A stretch of DNA of 64,000 nucleotides from Mycolicibacter virginiensis (lineage in GTDB: Bacteria; Actinomycetota; Actinomycetes; Mycobacteriales; Mycobacteriaceae): contig NZ_CP092430.2 in assembly GCF_022374935.2 (NCBI RefSeq), positions 3,472,001 to 3,536,000 of the forward strand, given 5' to 3'. The translations under genes and the position numbers were made by a program. Positions 20,811-33,542 of the stretch are shown one piece after another (position 1 is the first letter of the stretch; each line of letters starts with the position of its first letter). The notes below the pieces were generated by a model. The model ran no database searches. It saw only the letters and a list, made by a program, of their open reading frames with translations, and had not been told where the DNA came from.

Positions 20811-21595
20811 GTGAGGGACTGATCACCGTGCTGGCCCTGGCCATCGTGGCACTGGCCGTGCTGGCATATTTCGCGCTGAACGTGGTGCGCGAGTACGAAC
20901 GCGGCGTGGTGTTCCGGATGGGCCATGCCCGCCCGCTCTACCAGCCAGGACTGAAGTTCCTGTTCCCCTTGGTGGACAAAATGATTCGGGTCGATCAGCG
21001 GGTGGTCACCCTGACCATTCCGCCGCAGGAGGTGATCACCCGCGACAATGTTCCGGCCCGGGTGAACGCTGTGGTGATGTTCCAGGTCACCGACCCGCTC
21101 AAGGCGATCATGGAGGTGGAGAACTACGCCGTGGCCACCTCGCAGATCGCCCAAACCACGCTGCGCTCCCTGTTAGGGCGAGCTGACCTGGACACGCTGC
21201 TGGCCCACCGCGACGATCTCAACGCCGACCTGCGCACGATCATCGACAAGCAGACCGAGCCGTGGGGCGTCCAGGTGCGGGTGGTCGAGATCAAAGACGT
21301 GGAGATCCCCGAGTCGATGCAGCGGGCGATGGCCCGCGAGGCCGAGGCCGAACGCGAGCGCCGGGCGAAGGTGATCAACGCCCGCGGCGAGCTACAGGCC
21401 TCCGAGGAACTCAGCCAGGCGGCCGAGCGGCTTTCGCAGAACCCGGCCTCACTGCAACTGCGTTACCTGCAAACCCTTTTGGAACTTGGGGCCGACCAGA
21501 ACTCCACCGTGGTGTTCCCGCTGCCAGTGGACATCATCACCCCGTTCCTGGGCGGCGCGGCCGAGGCGTTGCGCGCCGCCAAGCGCAACACGTAG
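20807..21595 (+). CDS. SPFH/band 7 (stomatin-like) membrane protein
   Basis: A 262-residue stomatin/prohibitin-type protein. One N-terminal helix (residues about 4-25) anchors it, then the band 7 domain includes VREYERGVVFRMG, the double-psi region LKFLFPLVDKMIRVDQR and the coiled coil REAEAERERRAKVI. Such proteins form membrane microdomain scaffolds. GTG at 20807 overlaps the preceding stop (GTGA). The link to nitric oxide reductase suggests it organises or protects that complex in the membrane, but this is not established. Confidence 0.85.
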   Translation: MSEGLITVLALAIVALAVLAYFALNVVREYERGVVFRMGHARPLYQPGLKFLFPLVDKMIRVDQRVVTLTIPPQEVITRDNVPARVNAVVMFQVTDPLKAIMEVENYAVATSQIAQTTLRSLLGRADLDTLLAHRDDLNADLRTIIDKQTEPWGVQVRVVEIKDVEIPESMQRAMAREAEAERERRAKVINARGELQASEELSQAAERLSQNPASLQLRYLQTLLELGADQNSTVVFPLPVDIITPFLGGAAEALRAAKRNT

Positions 21596-21606
21596 CCCGC
21601 CATCGG

Positions 21607-22377
21607 CTACCGCGCCACCATCCCACCGTCGGCGTGGATGGTCTGGCCGGTGATGTAGCTGCCCGCGTCGGAGACGAGAAGCAGTACCGGCCCGATCATT
21701 TCGTCGGGCTCGGCAATGCGCTGCTGCAGGGTGGCAGCCTGCAATGCGGCGATGAACTCCGGCGGGTTGTTACGCACCATGTCCGTATTGACCGGTCCCG
21801 GGGCGATGGCGTTGACCCGGATCCGCGATGATGCCAGCTCTGCCGCCATGGATCGAGTGAAGGAAACCAGTGCGGCCTTGGCAGCCGAGTACATCGACGT
21901 CGCCGGTGAATAGACGAAGGCGCCGGCCGAAACCACGTTGACGATGGCGGCGTGCTCGCTCTGGCGAAGATGCGGCAGCGCCGCCTGAACCAGGAAGACC
22001 GGCCCCTGCAGATTGACCGCGAACGACTTGGTCAACGCCTCCGAGGTGATCTCGCCCAACGGCAGCGCCAGCGCATTGGCAGCGTTGTTGATGACGATGT
22101 CCACCCCGCCGAACCGCTCGACCGTGGCGTCGACCAGCGCCCCGATCGCCTCGATATCACCGAGGTGGGCGGGGACCCCGATGGCCTGCGCACCGGCCTG
22201 GCGCAGTTGCTCGGCGGCCTGCTCGCACGCGTCGGGTTTGCGGCTGGCCACCACCACGTTGGCGCCGGCGGCGGCCAGTCCGTGCGCGACCGACAGTCCG
22301 ATGCCGCGCGTTCCGCCGGTGACGATGGCGGTGCGGCCGGTCAGGTCGAACAACGCGTTGAGTGCAGAGGCGTCCAC
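21607..22377 (-). CDS. Short-chain dehydrogenase/reductase
   Basis: Classical SDR of 256 residues. The cofactor loop TGGTRGIG, NNAA stabilising motif, catalytic Ser in VVSAGAFVYS, and YSAAK (Tyr and Lys of the active site) are all present, as is the C-terminal TGQTIHADGG. The Arg after the Gly loop region (ASRKPDA) suggests NADP(H). The substrate cannot be predicted. GTG at 22377 has GGAG seven bases upstream. It is convergent with the NOR operon and divergent from devR, whose promoter region it shares. Confidence 0.85.
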   Translation of the reverse strand: MDASALNALFDLTGRTAIVTGGTRGIGLSVAHGLAAAGANVVVASRKPDACEQAAEQLRQAGAQAIGVPAHLGDIEAIGALVDATVERFGGVDIVINNAANALALPLGEITSEALTKSFAVNLQGPVFLVQAALPHLRQSEHAAIVNVVSAGAFVYSPATSMYSAAKAALVSFTRSMAAELASSRIRVNAIAPGPVNTDMVRNNPPEFIAALQAATLQQRIAEPDEMIGPVLLLVSDAGSYITGQTIHADGGMVAR

Positions 22378-22449
22378 TGGGATCTCCTACGTCCGGGCCG
22401 AGTGGCATGAAGCGTAATTCACCCCCAAGCTCCGACCCGTGCCCGGATC

Positions 22450-22463
22450 GGGGCTTTATGCCC
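22450..22463. promoter_or_regulatory. DosR/DevR-type box upstream of devR
   Basis: GGGGCTTTATGCCC agrees at 11 of 14 positions with the core of the published motif TTSGGGACTWWAGTCCCSAA. It is about 83 bases before the devR start, fitting autoregulation, and lies in the shared region with the divergent SDR gene. Confidence 0.6.
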
Positions 22464-22545
22464 TGGGAATCCGCCGGTGTCGCCGCTACCGTGGGCAGTG
22501 CCTGCGTGCGCGCCGCGACGACGGCTTCGGGTGAGAGGACGCGAT

Positions 22546-24889
<2,344 letters not shown>

Positions 24890-24902
24890 TCGCCGGCGCA
24901 TC

Positions 24903-25979
24903 TCAGGCGTAGAGCGCGACCCCTTCACCGTCTCGCGGTTCGGCCTCGCGGGCGTCGGCTGTGAGCCACTGGACGGTGTCGTTGAGGAAGCGCCGCGGGG
25001 TTGCCGGCAGCGGATCGGCATTGATCGGCGCCCAGCCGACCCGCAGCAACATCTGCGGATAGCCACTGGTTCCGAAGACGTCGCGGCGCACCACGGCGCG
25101 GGTTTCAGCGATCTCCAGCGGCTCGGTGACCGGGCAGCTGGCCAACCCCAGCGCGGTCGCGGTCAGCAGCACCACGCTGGTGGCCTCACCGGACCGCAGC
25201 TGCGCCAGCCGGTCGTCGGTCTCGGTGCCCAGCGCCAGCATCACGGCACGATCCTCGGCAGGGACGGCACCCGGCGGCTGGGCCAGCGCCGGCCCGGCGA
25301 AGAACCGGCCCGGAATCGGGGCGCCGGGATCCGGTGCCGGAACACTGTGCGCCGGAACGCCGGCCACCGAACCGTAGCGTCCGCTCCAGGTCGCCAACTC
25401 GGCGAGGTACTCGTAGTCGGTGCGGTGCTCGAACACCGCGCGGGCCACCGCCGCGTTCAGCCGGTCCAAGGCGTCGACCCGGCGCAGCATCACGCCCGCC
25501 CGGGCGGCGCGCGCACCCATCAACGCGATGTCGGCGCCGGCAACTGGCCAGCCGCTGAAGTTACGGCGGTCGGTGCGCCGGCGCGGGATCGCCGCCGCCA
25601 GCGCGACATCGACCTGGCAGAGATCGGGCTGCGGGCCACGCGGGCCCAGCTCGATCGAGGCCAGCAGGTCAGGCTGTGCCGAGTCGGGCAACCGATGGAC
25701 CCTGACCTGCTGGCCCAGCGCGGCGAGCGCCACCACGGCGTGGTGCAGTGCCGCGCCGCAGCTCAAGATCATGCCCCGGCCGTCGGGGTCGACGCTGTGC
25801 AGCTGCAGATCGGGCTCGGCGTAGAGATCCAGCCGGGGCGCCGACGGCGTCGGGTCCACCCGCCAGCGCCAGGGTTGGGAGTTGTGCACCGACGGCGCTC
25901 GGGCTGCCAGCATCAACGCGGTTCGAATGGTCTCCCGAACCGCCGCGGCGCCCGGGTGACCCGCAGATTGTTCGTCCAC
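24903..25979 (-). CDS. Acg-family nitroreductase-fold protein (DosR-regulon type)
   Basis: A 358-residue protein of the Acg/Rv3131/Rv2032 family: two nitroreductase-like halves, with ARAPSVHNSQPWRW near the N-terminus and PRRRTDRRNFSG in the middle. Known members bind FMN poorly and may sequester it; enzymatic role is unclear. GTG at 25979 has AAAGGGG about eight bases upstream and starts VDEQSAG. It is convergent with devS. Two DosR-type boxes lie upstream, so it should be a DevR target, as its relatives are in M. tuberculosis. Confidence 0.88.
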   Translation of the reverse strand: MDEQSAGHPGAAAVRETIRTALMLAARAPSVHNSQPWRWRVDPTPSAPRLDLYAEPDLQLHSVDPDGRGMILSCGAALHHAVVALAALGQQVRVHRLPDSAQPDLLASIELGPRGPQPDLCQVDVALAAAIPRRRTDRRNFSGWPVAGADIALMGARAARAGVMLRRVDALDRLNAAVARAVFEHRTDYEYLAELATWSGRYGSVAGVPAHSVPAPDPGAPIPGRFFAGPALAQPPGAVPAEDRAVMLALGTETDDRLAQLRSGEATSVVLLTATALGLASCPVTEPLEIAETRAVVRRDVFGTSGYPQMLLRVGWAPINADPLPATPRRFLNDTVQWLTADAREAEPRDGEGVALYA

Positions 25980-26112
25980 GGTCCAGCCCCTTTCTTCGCT
26001 GGCGGCCCCGAGCCCGATTCCCGCTGAGCCCAAGAGGGCCGCGCTATTCACGATCCTCCGCGTTCCAGGGGTCCGACCAGGGCACGAAGACCCGTACCTG
26101 CGCCGTGGACGC

Positions 26113-26168
26113 GGGACTTCTGGCCCTGCCTGCCCGATGGGGGCGGACGAGAGCGGGACTTTGGGCTT
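26113..26168. promoter_or_regulatory. Tandem DosR/DevR-type boxes upstream of the nitroreductase
   Basis: GGGACTTCTGGCCC (26113-26126) matches 11 of 14 core positions of the DosR consensus. A second, GGGACTTTGGGCTT (26155-26168), matches 10 of 14. They are 42 bases apart (start to start), about four helical turns, so dimers would lie on the same face. The region separates the nitroreductase start from the lpqB stop. Confidence 0.65.
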
Positions 26169-26175
26169 CTGTCGC

Positions 26176-27951
26176 TCAGCCCGGCAGTACCGGCAGCGCG
26201 CCGCTCACCATGAACGGCCCCAGCGGCGACCAGCTCTGCTCGTCCTCGGCCGCCGCGGACGACAGCGCAAGCACGCCGCGCGGATCGGCCACATAGACCG
26301 TGGACGGATCGGCGACGATCGTCGACACCGGCAGCTGCAGGTTGCCGTTGGGCGCATCGGAGTTGACCCCGTCGATGTTGACGTAGGACACCGGATGTTT
26401 GGGATCGGATCGACTCACCACGATGTCGTCGCCGGTGCGCCAGCTCAGCGACACCGCCGAGGAACCGAGCCCGAAGCCCAGCCGGCGCGGGTAGTGCAGC
26501 ACGAACTGGCCGCCCGGCATCTGTTCGACCCCGGCCAAGATCACTTGCCCGCCGATCACCATGGCCGCCCGGGTGCCGTCGCGGGACAGTTGCAGCTCGC
26601 TGATCGGTCCGGGGAACCGCGCGGAGACCGCCCCGGAGTCCACCGGGATCCGGGCCGGGCGGCCCGTTGCGACTTCCTGGATGGCCCGCAGCACGTTGTT
26701 GCCGTCGACCACCACCCACACGGCTTCGTCCAGCGACCAGCTGGGCCGCGACAGGGTGTGCCCCTCGGCTGCCTGTACCGCTTCACCGCCGAGGTCACCG
26801 ATCCACAGGGTGGCCTCCGGGTCACCGGGGTGCACCACCACCGAGGCCACTTGGCGGCCATTGCGCGACAGCGCGCACGACTCCTGATCGGGCTCGCGGC
26901 CGAACGCGCCCGGCACCCGGTTGGCCTGCTGCCCGTCCAGCACCAGCAGCGAACCACCCACCAGCGCATGTATCCCCGCACCGGCCCCATCGGAGGCGCC
27001 CGGATCGGTGGTGGCCACATCCGAGGTGGTCCACCCGTCGGGGAACCTGTCGTCGAGCGCCGCACCGTCGGCGTCAATCACGTAGGGACCCTTGATATCA
27101 GCTCGGGCCAACGTCCAGATGAGTTGCGCGGCAAGCAATTTTCTGGTGTTCGGGTCGGTGGCCGACAAACTGTCCAGATCGATCTTGGCGCCACCGTAGC
27201 CGCGGCCCACCCCGCTCTTGCCCCCATCGGCGCGAGTCACCGGCCCGCGCAGCCGCACTGGCGGCGACAGCAGGTTGCGCACCCCGGCCATCTCCGGGCG
27301 GGGGCCGGCGATCAGCTTGGACACCAGTTCGGTCGCCAACTGGTCGGGATCGGACACCGCGACGTAGCGGGGATCGGGAACCACCGTCTTGCCGGTCGGA
27401 TCGACGAAATAGAGCGTGTTGCGCTTGTAGGTCGCCTGGAACTGCTGCCAGTCCAGGAACACCCCGTTGGGCAGCCGGTCGATGCGCCACCCGTCGGAGG
27501 TCTTGAGCAGTTCGATCGGCTCCGGGGCCGGCAGGGCGCCCTCGGCGGTCTCGAACACCCCCATGTCCGACAGCGACCCCAGCATGTCGGCGCGCATCGT
27601 CACCGCGACCCGGCCGGCACTGCGCGTCTCGACGAACACCACGTTGTCGATCAGCAACGCGCTACCGGCGTCGTCCCAGGAGTCGGAGGCCTCCTGGGTG
27701 AGGAACTGCCGCGCCGCGCGGTGCCGGTTGGCCGGATCGGCGGTCGCCTTGAGGAATTCCCGCAGCAGCACATCGGGATCCATCCCAGGGGTGGGTTTGG
27801 GCAGCACCGACGGCGGCGGCGCCTCCACCGTGCCGATCGCCTGCGGCGCCGATGTGCTGGGCACCCCTGCACACCCCGCCAGCACGCCGACCAGCGCCGC
27901 CGTCCCTGCCAGGGCCAGCATCCGGGTCGCGATCCTGTTGCCGCGCATCAT
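26176..27951 (-). CDS. lpqB: Lipoprotein LpqB, MtrAB accessory factor
   Basis: Secreted lipoprotein that interacts with the outer domain of MtrB and modulates MtrAB signalling. The signal peptide ends in a lipobox VGVLAGC, with the lipid-bearing Cys near residue 27. The middle has a GerMN domain and the C-terminal half a beta-propeller-like region. Length is 591 residues. ATG at 27951 overlaps the mtrB stop (ATGA), so it is translated with mtrB. The neighbours lpqB-mtrB-mtrA are in the conserved actinobacterial order. Confidence 0.94.
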   Translation of the reverse strand: MMRGNRIATRMLALAGTAALVGVLAGCAGVPSTSAPQAIGTVEAPPPSVLPKPTPGMDPDVLLREFLKATADPANRHRAARQFLTQEASDSWDDAGSALLIDNVVFVETRSAGRVAVTMRADMLGSLSDMGVFETAEGALPAPEPIELLKTSDGWRIDRLPNGVFLDWQQFQATYKRNTLYFVDPTGKTVVPDPRYVAVSDPDQLATELVSKLIAGPRPEMAGVRNLLSPPVRLRGPVTRADGGKSGVGRGYGGAKIDLDSLSATDPNTRKLLAAQLIWTLARADIKGPYVIDADGAALDDRFPDGWTTSDVATTDPGASDGAGAGIHALVGGSLLVLDGQQANRVPGAFGREPDQESCALSRNGRQVASVVVHPGDPEATLWIGDLGGEAVQAAEGHTLSRPSWSLDEAVWVVVDGNNVLRAIQEVATGRPARIPVDSGAVSARFPGPISELQLSRDGTRAAMVIGGQVILAGVEQMPGGQFVLHYPRRLGFGLGSSAVSLSWRTGDDIVVSRSDPKHPVSYVNIDGVNSDAPNGNLQLPVSTIVADPSTVYVADPRGVLALSSAAAEDEQSWSPLGPFMVSGALPVLPG

Positions 27952-29597
27952 CCGATCCTCTCGGCGTGCTCGCGGGCCCGCTGGCGACGCTCCCGACGCT
28001 CGGCGGCGCTCACCGGCTTCATCGGCAGCGGGCTGGTGGTGACCTTGTGGCCGCGCACCAGCGGCAGGGTCAGCCGGAAGCAGGCCCCCTTGCCCGGCTC
28101 GCCCCAGGCTTCCAGCCGGCCCTGGTGCAGCCGGGCGTCCTCCACGCTGATCGCCAGCCCCAGCCCGGTCCCACCGGAGCGCCGCACCCGAGACGGGTCG
28201 GCGCGCCAGAACCGACTGAACACCAGCTTCTCCTCGCCCGGTCGCAAGCCCACACCGTGATCGCGCACCGTGACGGCCACCGTGTCCTCGTCGGCGGCCA
28301 TCCGAATCACCACCGGCTTGTGCTCGGCGTGGTCGATGGCGTTGGCGATCAGGTTGCGCAGGATGCGTTCCACCCGGCGCGGATCGACCTCGGCGATCAC
28401 CTGGTCGCCGGGCATGTCCACCTTGAGCTGGACTTCGGCGTCGGCCGCCAAGTGCCCCACGTTCTCCAGGGCGCTGTTGACCGTCGAGCGCAGGTCCACC
28501 GACTCCACGGACAATTCGGCCACGCCGGCGTCGTGCCGCGAGATCTCCAGCAGGTCGTTGAGCAAAGACTCGAACCGGTCCAACTCGCTGACCAGCAGTT
28601 CTGTCGAGCGCCGCAGCGAAGGCTCGAGGTCTTCGCTGTGGTCGTGGATCAGGTCGGCGGCCATCCGCACGGTGGTCAACGGGGTGCGCAGTTCGTGGCT
28701 GACGTCGGAGGTGAACCGGCGCTGCAGGTTGCCGAACTCCTCGAGCTGGGTGATCTCACGCGAGAGGCTCTCGGCCATGTCGTTGAACGACACCGCCAGC
28801 CGGGCCATGTCGTCTTCGCCGCGCACCGGCATCCGTTCGGACAGATGACCCTCGGCAAAACGCTCGGCGATCCGCGAAGCCGACCGCACCGGCAGCACCA
28901 CCTGCCGCGACACCAGCAAAGCGATACCCGCCAGCAGCACCAGCAGCACCAGGCCGCCGGTGGCGATCGTGCCGCGCACCATGCTGATCGTGTTGCGCTC
29001 GGTGCCCAGCGGATAGATCAGATACAGCTCCAGGTTGGTGATCCGCGACGTCGTCGGGGTCCCGATCACCAGCGCTGGACCCGAAAAGCCTTCGACGTGC
29101 ACGGTCGCGTACTGGTAGCTGACCTGACCGGCCTTGACGAATTCCCGCAGCGCGGCCGGCACCTGATCCACCGGCCCGGCGGTGGTCGCCGCGCGCGGCC
29201 CTTCGCCAGGCACCACCAGGACCGCGTCGAAGGCACCGGCCGTGCCGCTGCCGGCAGCCGGGTCGGTCTTGGACATCAGCGTGTTGCGAGCCAGCTGCAG
29301 ACTCGACGTCAGCGAACGGGCCTCCTCACCGCCGACGATGCCACCGGCAGTGACCCGCGCCCGCACGATCTGCTCGGTGGCCGCCCGGACCTTGACGTCG
29401 AGCACCCGGTCGGTGATCTGGCTGGTCAACACAAAACCGAGACCCAAGATCACCACAGCCGACATGCCCAGCGTCAGCACCACAACCCGCAGTTGCAGCG
29501 AACGACGCCAGGCGACCTGCACCGCGCGGCGCAGTGTGTTCACACCGAGCAGCAGTGGACCCGACCGCCGGGGGCGCCGTTTGGAGCTGAAGATCAT
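27948..29597 (-). CDS. mtrB: Sensor histidine kinase MtrB
   Basis: Membrane kinase that controls MtrA activity and couples cell division to wall synthesis. A first membrane helix lies near residues 37-60 and a second near 205-230, bounding the outer sensor domain. HAMP follows, then the H-box SHELRTPL, N-box [12 protein letters not shown], and ATP lid DHGVGL and GTGLGLAI. The tail is basic ([16 protein letters not shown]). The gene lies 78 bases after mtrA and overlaps lpqB by four bases. It has 549 residues. Confidence 0.95.
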   Translation of the reverse strand: MIFSSKRRPRRSGPLLLGVNTLRRAVQVAWRRSLQLRVVVLTLGMSAVVILGLGFVLTSQITDRVLDVKVRAATEQIVRARVTAGGIVGGEEARSLTSSLQLARNTLMSKTDPAAGSGTAGAFDAVLVVPGEGPRAATTAGPVDQVPAALREFVKAGQVSYQYATVHVEGFSGPALVIGTPTTSRITNLELYLIYPLGTERNTISMVRGTIATGGLVLLVLLAGIALLVSRQVVLPVRSASRIAERFAEGHLSERMPVRGEDDMARLAVSFNDMAESLSREITQLEEFGNLQRRFTSDVSHELRTPLTTVRMAADLIHDHSEDLEPSLRRSTELLVSELDRFESLLNDLLEISRHDAGVAELSVESVDLRSTVNSALENVGHLAADAEVQLKVDMPGDQVIAEVDPRRVERILRNLIANAIDHAEHKPVVIRMAADEDTVAVTVRDHGVGLRPGEEKLVFSRFWRADPSRVRRSGGTGLGLAISVEDARLHQGRLEAWGEPGKGACFRLTLPLVRGHKVTTSPLPMKPVSAAERRERRQRAREHAERIG

Positions 29598-29675
29598 TGG
29601 CGCTTCTCCTCAGCCTCGCTGGCGCTCGGCATCGTCGAAGACGCGAAGATCACCGCAGCTGCTCCCCGGTGGGGA

Positions 29676-30362
29676 TCACGGAGGTCCGGCCTTGTAACCC
29701 ACTCCTCGGACGGTCAGCACCACTGTCGGGTTCTCCGGGTCTTGCTCCACCTTGGCCCGCAGGCGCTGAACGTGCACGTTCACCAGTCGGGTGTCCGCCG
29801 GATGGCGATATCCCCAGACCTGTTCGAGAAGCACCTCACGAGTAAACACCTGCCGCGGTTTGCGTGCCAGCGCCACCAGCAGGTCGAACTCCAGCGGGGT
29901 CAGGGAGATCTGCTCACCGCCCCGGCTCACCTTGTGCGCCGGCACGTCGATGTCGATGTCGGCGATCGAGAGCATCTCGGCCGGCTCGTCGTCGTTGCGG
30001 CGCAGCCGTGCCCGCACCCGGGCCACCAGCTCCTTGGGCTTAAACGGCTTCATGATGTAGTCGTCGGCGCCGGATTCCAGCCCGAGCACCACGTCGACGG
30101 TGTCGGTCTTGGCGGTGAGCATCACGATCGGGACCCCGGAGTCCTTGCGCAGCACCCGACAGACGTCGATGCCGTTCATGCCGGGCAACATCAGGTCCAG
30201 CAGCACCAGGTCGGGCCGAAGCTCGTGCACCGCGGTGAGCGCCTGGGTGCCGTCACCGACGACCGCGGTGTCGAAACCCTCCCCACGCAACACGATGGTG
30301 AGCATCTCGGCCAGCGACGCGTCGTCGTCGACGACAAGAATCCTTTGCCTCATGGCGTACAT
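29676..30362 (-). CDS. mtrA: Response regulator MtrA
   Basis: OmpR-family regulator, essential in M. tuberculosis, acting on division, wall and replication genes. The receiver has the acidic pair in VVDDDA, Asp56 in LLDLMLPG and Lys in MKPFKPKE. The winged helix includes LVNVHVQRLRAKVE. ATG at 30362 yields MYAMRQRILVV and 228 residues, the M. tuberculosis length; a second ATG at 30353 is possible. tmk lies 52 bases upstream on the same strand. Confidence 0.96.
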   Translation of the reverse strand: MYAMRQRILVVDDDASLAEMLTIVLRGEGFDTAVVGDGTQALTAVHELRPDLVLLDLMLPGMNGIDVCRVLRKDSGVPIVMLTAKTDTVDVVLGLESGADDYIMKPFKPKELVARVRARLRRNDDEPAEMLSIADIDIDVPAHKVSRGGEQISLTPLEFDLLVALARKPRQVFTREVLLEQVWGYRHPADTRLVNVHVQRLRAKVEQDPENPTVVLTVRGVGYKAGPP

Positions 30363-30414
30363 GGTGTCACCAGATCGAGATAAAACGTGGCTATCACACG
30401 CGCGTTTCGCAGAG

Positions 30415-31044
30415 TTACCCGCGCATTTCGACCGCCAGCGCAGCCGCATCGACCGTCGGGCCGGCTACCTGCCAGCGTCCAGCAAATTCCGCTCGGGCCA
30501 ACCCTCGATACACCTCGCCGGTGCGGCGCTGCAGACCGTCGTCGCGCTCGTAGCTGTCGCGGGAGCGGGTGGCGTCGTGCTCCTCGCGGTGCCGGGCCCG
30601 TTGAGCGGCGAGTTCGGTGGGCACGTCGAGCAGCACCTGCCAGTCTGGAGCGGGCAGCGCGAGGCGCTCGAATTCCAGCCGGCGAACCCAGCCCACCATC
30701 TCCCCGTCGGCGTCCTGGTGCAGCCGGGCGGCGCTGTATGCGGCGCTGGAGGCGACGTACCGGTCCAGGATCACCACGTCGTTCTCACGGCACAGCGCGT
30801 CGATCTCGTCCTTGGCGCCGGCACGGTCCAGCGCGAACAACATCGCCATCGCATACACCGAGTCGGCTAGATCGCCGTGCTGTCCGTGTAGCGCCTCGGC
30901 GGCCACGTCGGCGGTCACCGAGACGCCGTAACGCGGGAATGCCAGCGTGGCCACCGACTGGCCGGCCCCCTCGAAGGCCGTGCGCAACCCTTGGGCCAGG
31001 GTGTTCTTACCGGCGCCGTCAACGCCTTCGATCGCGATCAGCAC
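30415..31044 (-). CDS. tmk: Thymidylate kinase
   Basis: Phosphorylates dTMP to dTDP. The P-loop is EGVDGAGKNTL, the DR(Y/H) motif is ILDRYVASS, and the LID region RDSYERDDGLQ follows. It is 209 residues. GTG at 31044 gives MLIAIEGVDG as in M. tuberculosis. It lies between sahH and mtrA, as is usual. A long hairpin separates it from sahH, so it may be partly independent of that gene. Confidence 0.93.
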   Translation of the reverse strand: MLIAIEGVDGAGKNTLAQGLRTAFEGAGQSVATLAFPRYGVSVTADVAAEALHGQHGDLADSVYAMAMLFALDRAGAKDEIDALCRENDVVILDRYVASSAAYSAARLHQDADGEMVGWVRRLEFERLALPAPDWQVLLDVPTELAAQRARHREEHDATRSRDSYERDDGLQRRTGEVYRGLARAEFAGRWQVAGPTVDAAALAVEMRG

Positions 31045-31066
31045 GGTACGGGCTCACCCACCCCCG

Positions 31067-31124
31067 CGAGCAGTCGCGAAAGCCCCCAATTTCGCGCGGA
31101 AATGGGGGCTTTCACGACTGCTCG
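31067..31124. terminator. Long hairpin between sahH and tmk
   Basis: Two 22-base arms (31067-31088 and 31103-31124) pair with one mismatch around a 14-base loop. Each arm runs from CGAGCAGTCG through GAAAGCCCCCA (left) or its complement. It follows the sahH stop on the minus strand by 10 bases. It could terminate or attenuate read-through into tmk, or be a palindromic repeat element. Confidence 0.75.
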
Positions 31125-31133
31125 GCGGAAAGG

Positions 31134-32591
<1,458 letters not shown>

Positions 32592-32667
32592 CAGTACGCC
32601 CCCGTTAGGTTCGGTGAATTGGCTCCGCTACAAGCTACCGGCGCAGGCCCAAGTCTGCTCGGCCGGG

Positions 32668-33273
32668 TCATTCGGCATCGATGACGCCGTAGGTCTGTGC
32701 CGCGGGGGTGAACAGTCGCGCCAAGTCGGCAGCCACGTCGTGGTCGGCTTCGGGCGGCATGGAGACATAGCTCATGGCCAGCCGCACGACGGCCCGAGCC
32801 AGGATTCCGGCGTCGTCCTCGCTGACTTTGACCCAGCTGTGCATGAACGACGACGTCAGCCGCGCTGAGCTGCGGGTGATGATCGGGCCACTGTCGGTGG
32901 TGATGATCTGCAGCAGGTCCGGCTTGGCGGCCCCAGTCAGCAGCGAGATCACCAGCGGGTCGGCGGCCGAATCGGAGAAGAAGGACCGGAATCCCTCCAG
33001 GAATGCGGCGTGGACGTCGCCGACGTTGTTGGACATAGCCCTGTCCACGGCGTCGACCAGGCGGTCGGCCAGCCTGATCGCATAACCCTGCGCCAATCCC
33101 TGGCGCGAACCGAATTCGTTGTAGATGGTCTGCCTGCTGACCCCTGCTGCCTCGGCCACCGCGGCCAGCGTGATCGATGACCAGTCCCGCCGGGTCAGCA
33201 GTTCCCGCATCGCGTCGAGCACCGAGTCGCGCAGCAGCGCCCGGGAGGCCTCGGCGTAAGGGATGCGTTTCAC
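32668..33273 (-). CDS. TetR-family regulator of the alkane hydroxylase operon
   Basis: Rv3249c-like repressor of 201 residues. The N-terminal helix-turn-helix is LAAVAEAAGVSRQTIYNEFG; the C-terminal helical domain would bind a ligand such as an alkane or fatty acid. GTG at 33273 overlaps the rubredoxin stop (GTGA), which fixes the start and implies co-translation with the operon it controls. Longer in-frame starts would lie inside the rubredoxin gene. The operator is probably the palindromic pair near 34.83 kb. Confidence 0.88.
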   Translation of the reverse strand: MKRIPYAEASRALLRDSVLDAMRELLTRRDWSSITLAAVAEAAGVSRQTIYNEFGSRQGLAQGYAIRLADRLVDAVDRAMSNNVGDVHAAFLEGFRSFFSDSAADPLVISLLTGAAKPDLLQIITTDSGPIITRSSARLTSSFMHSWVKVSEDDAGILARAVVRLAMSYVSMPPEADHDVAADLARLFTPAAQTYGVIDAE

Positions 33274-33542
33274 CACCGCGAGATTAGCTTGTGCCACGCC
33301 GCCACTGTCCCCCCGCACGCGGGACGTGCCCCCACCTCATCACTGCGTTCCGCCTCGCCACCGGGCGTCGGCCCGGCGACTTCCACCATCTCGAAATCTT
33401 GCTTCTCGCGCACCGCGCAGTCCGGGCAGCACCAGTCGTCGGGGATCTGCTGCCACGCCGTGCCGGCCGGGAAACCCTCGCGGGGCGCGCCGGTGGCCTC
33501 GTCGTAGAGGTACTCGCAGCCGGGGCAGCGGTAGCTCGCCAT
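33270..33542 (-). CDS. rubB: Rubredoxin, electron carrier for AlkB, with C-terminal extension
   Basis: Small iron protein that passes electrons to the alkane hydroxylase. The iron site is CPGC (Cys6, Cys9) and CPDC (Cys39, Cys42), with the conserved DDW before the second pair. Typical RubB proteins are about 60 residues and end shortly after FEMVEVA; this one runs on for about 30 more (90 total) to overlap the TetR start. ATG overlaps the alkB stop (ATGA). M. tuberculosis has rubA and rubB in tandem here; only one is present. Confidence 0.9.
   Translation of the reverse strand: MASYRCPGCEYLYDEATGAPREGFPAGTAWQQIPDDWCCPDCAVREKQDFEMVEVAGPTPGGEAERSDEVGARPACGGTVAAWHKLISRW

Noticed and set aside
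26137..30383. Long plus-strand open frames opposite lpqB, mtrB and mtrA
   Set aside because: Complementary-strand shadows; the minus-strand proteins have full domain sets.
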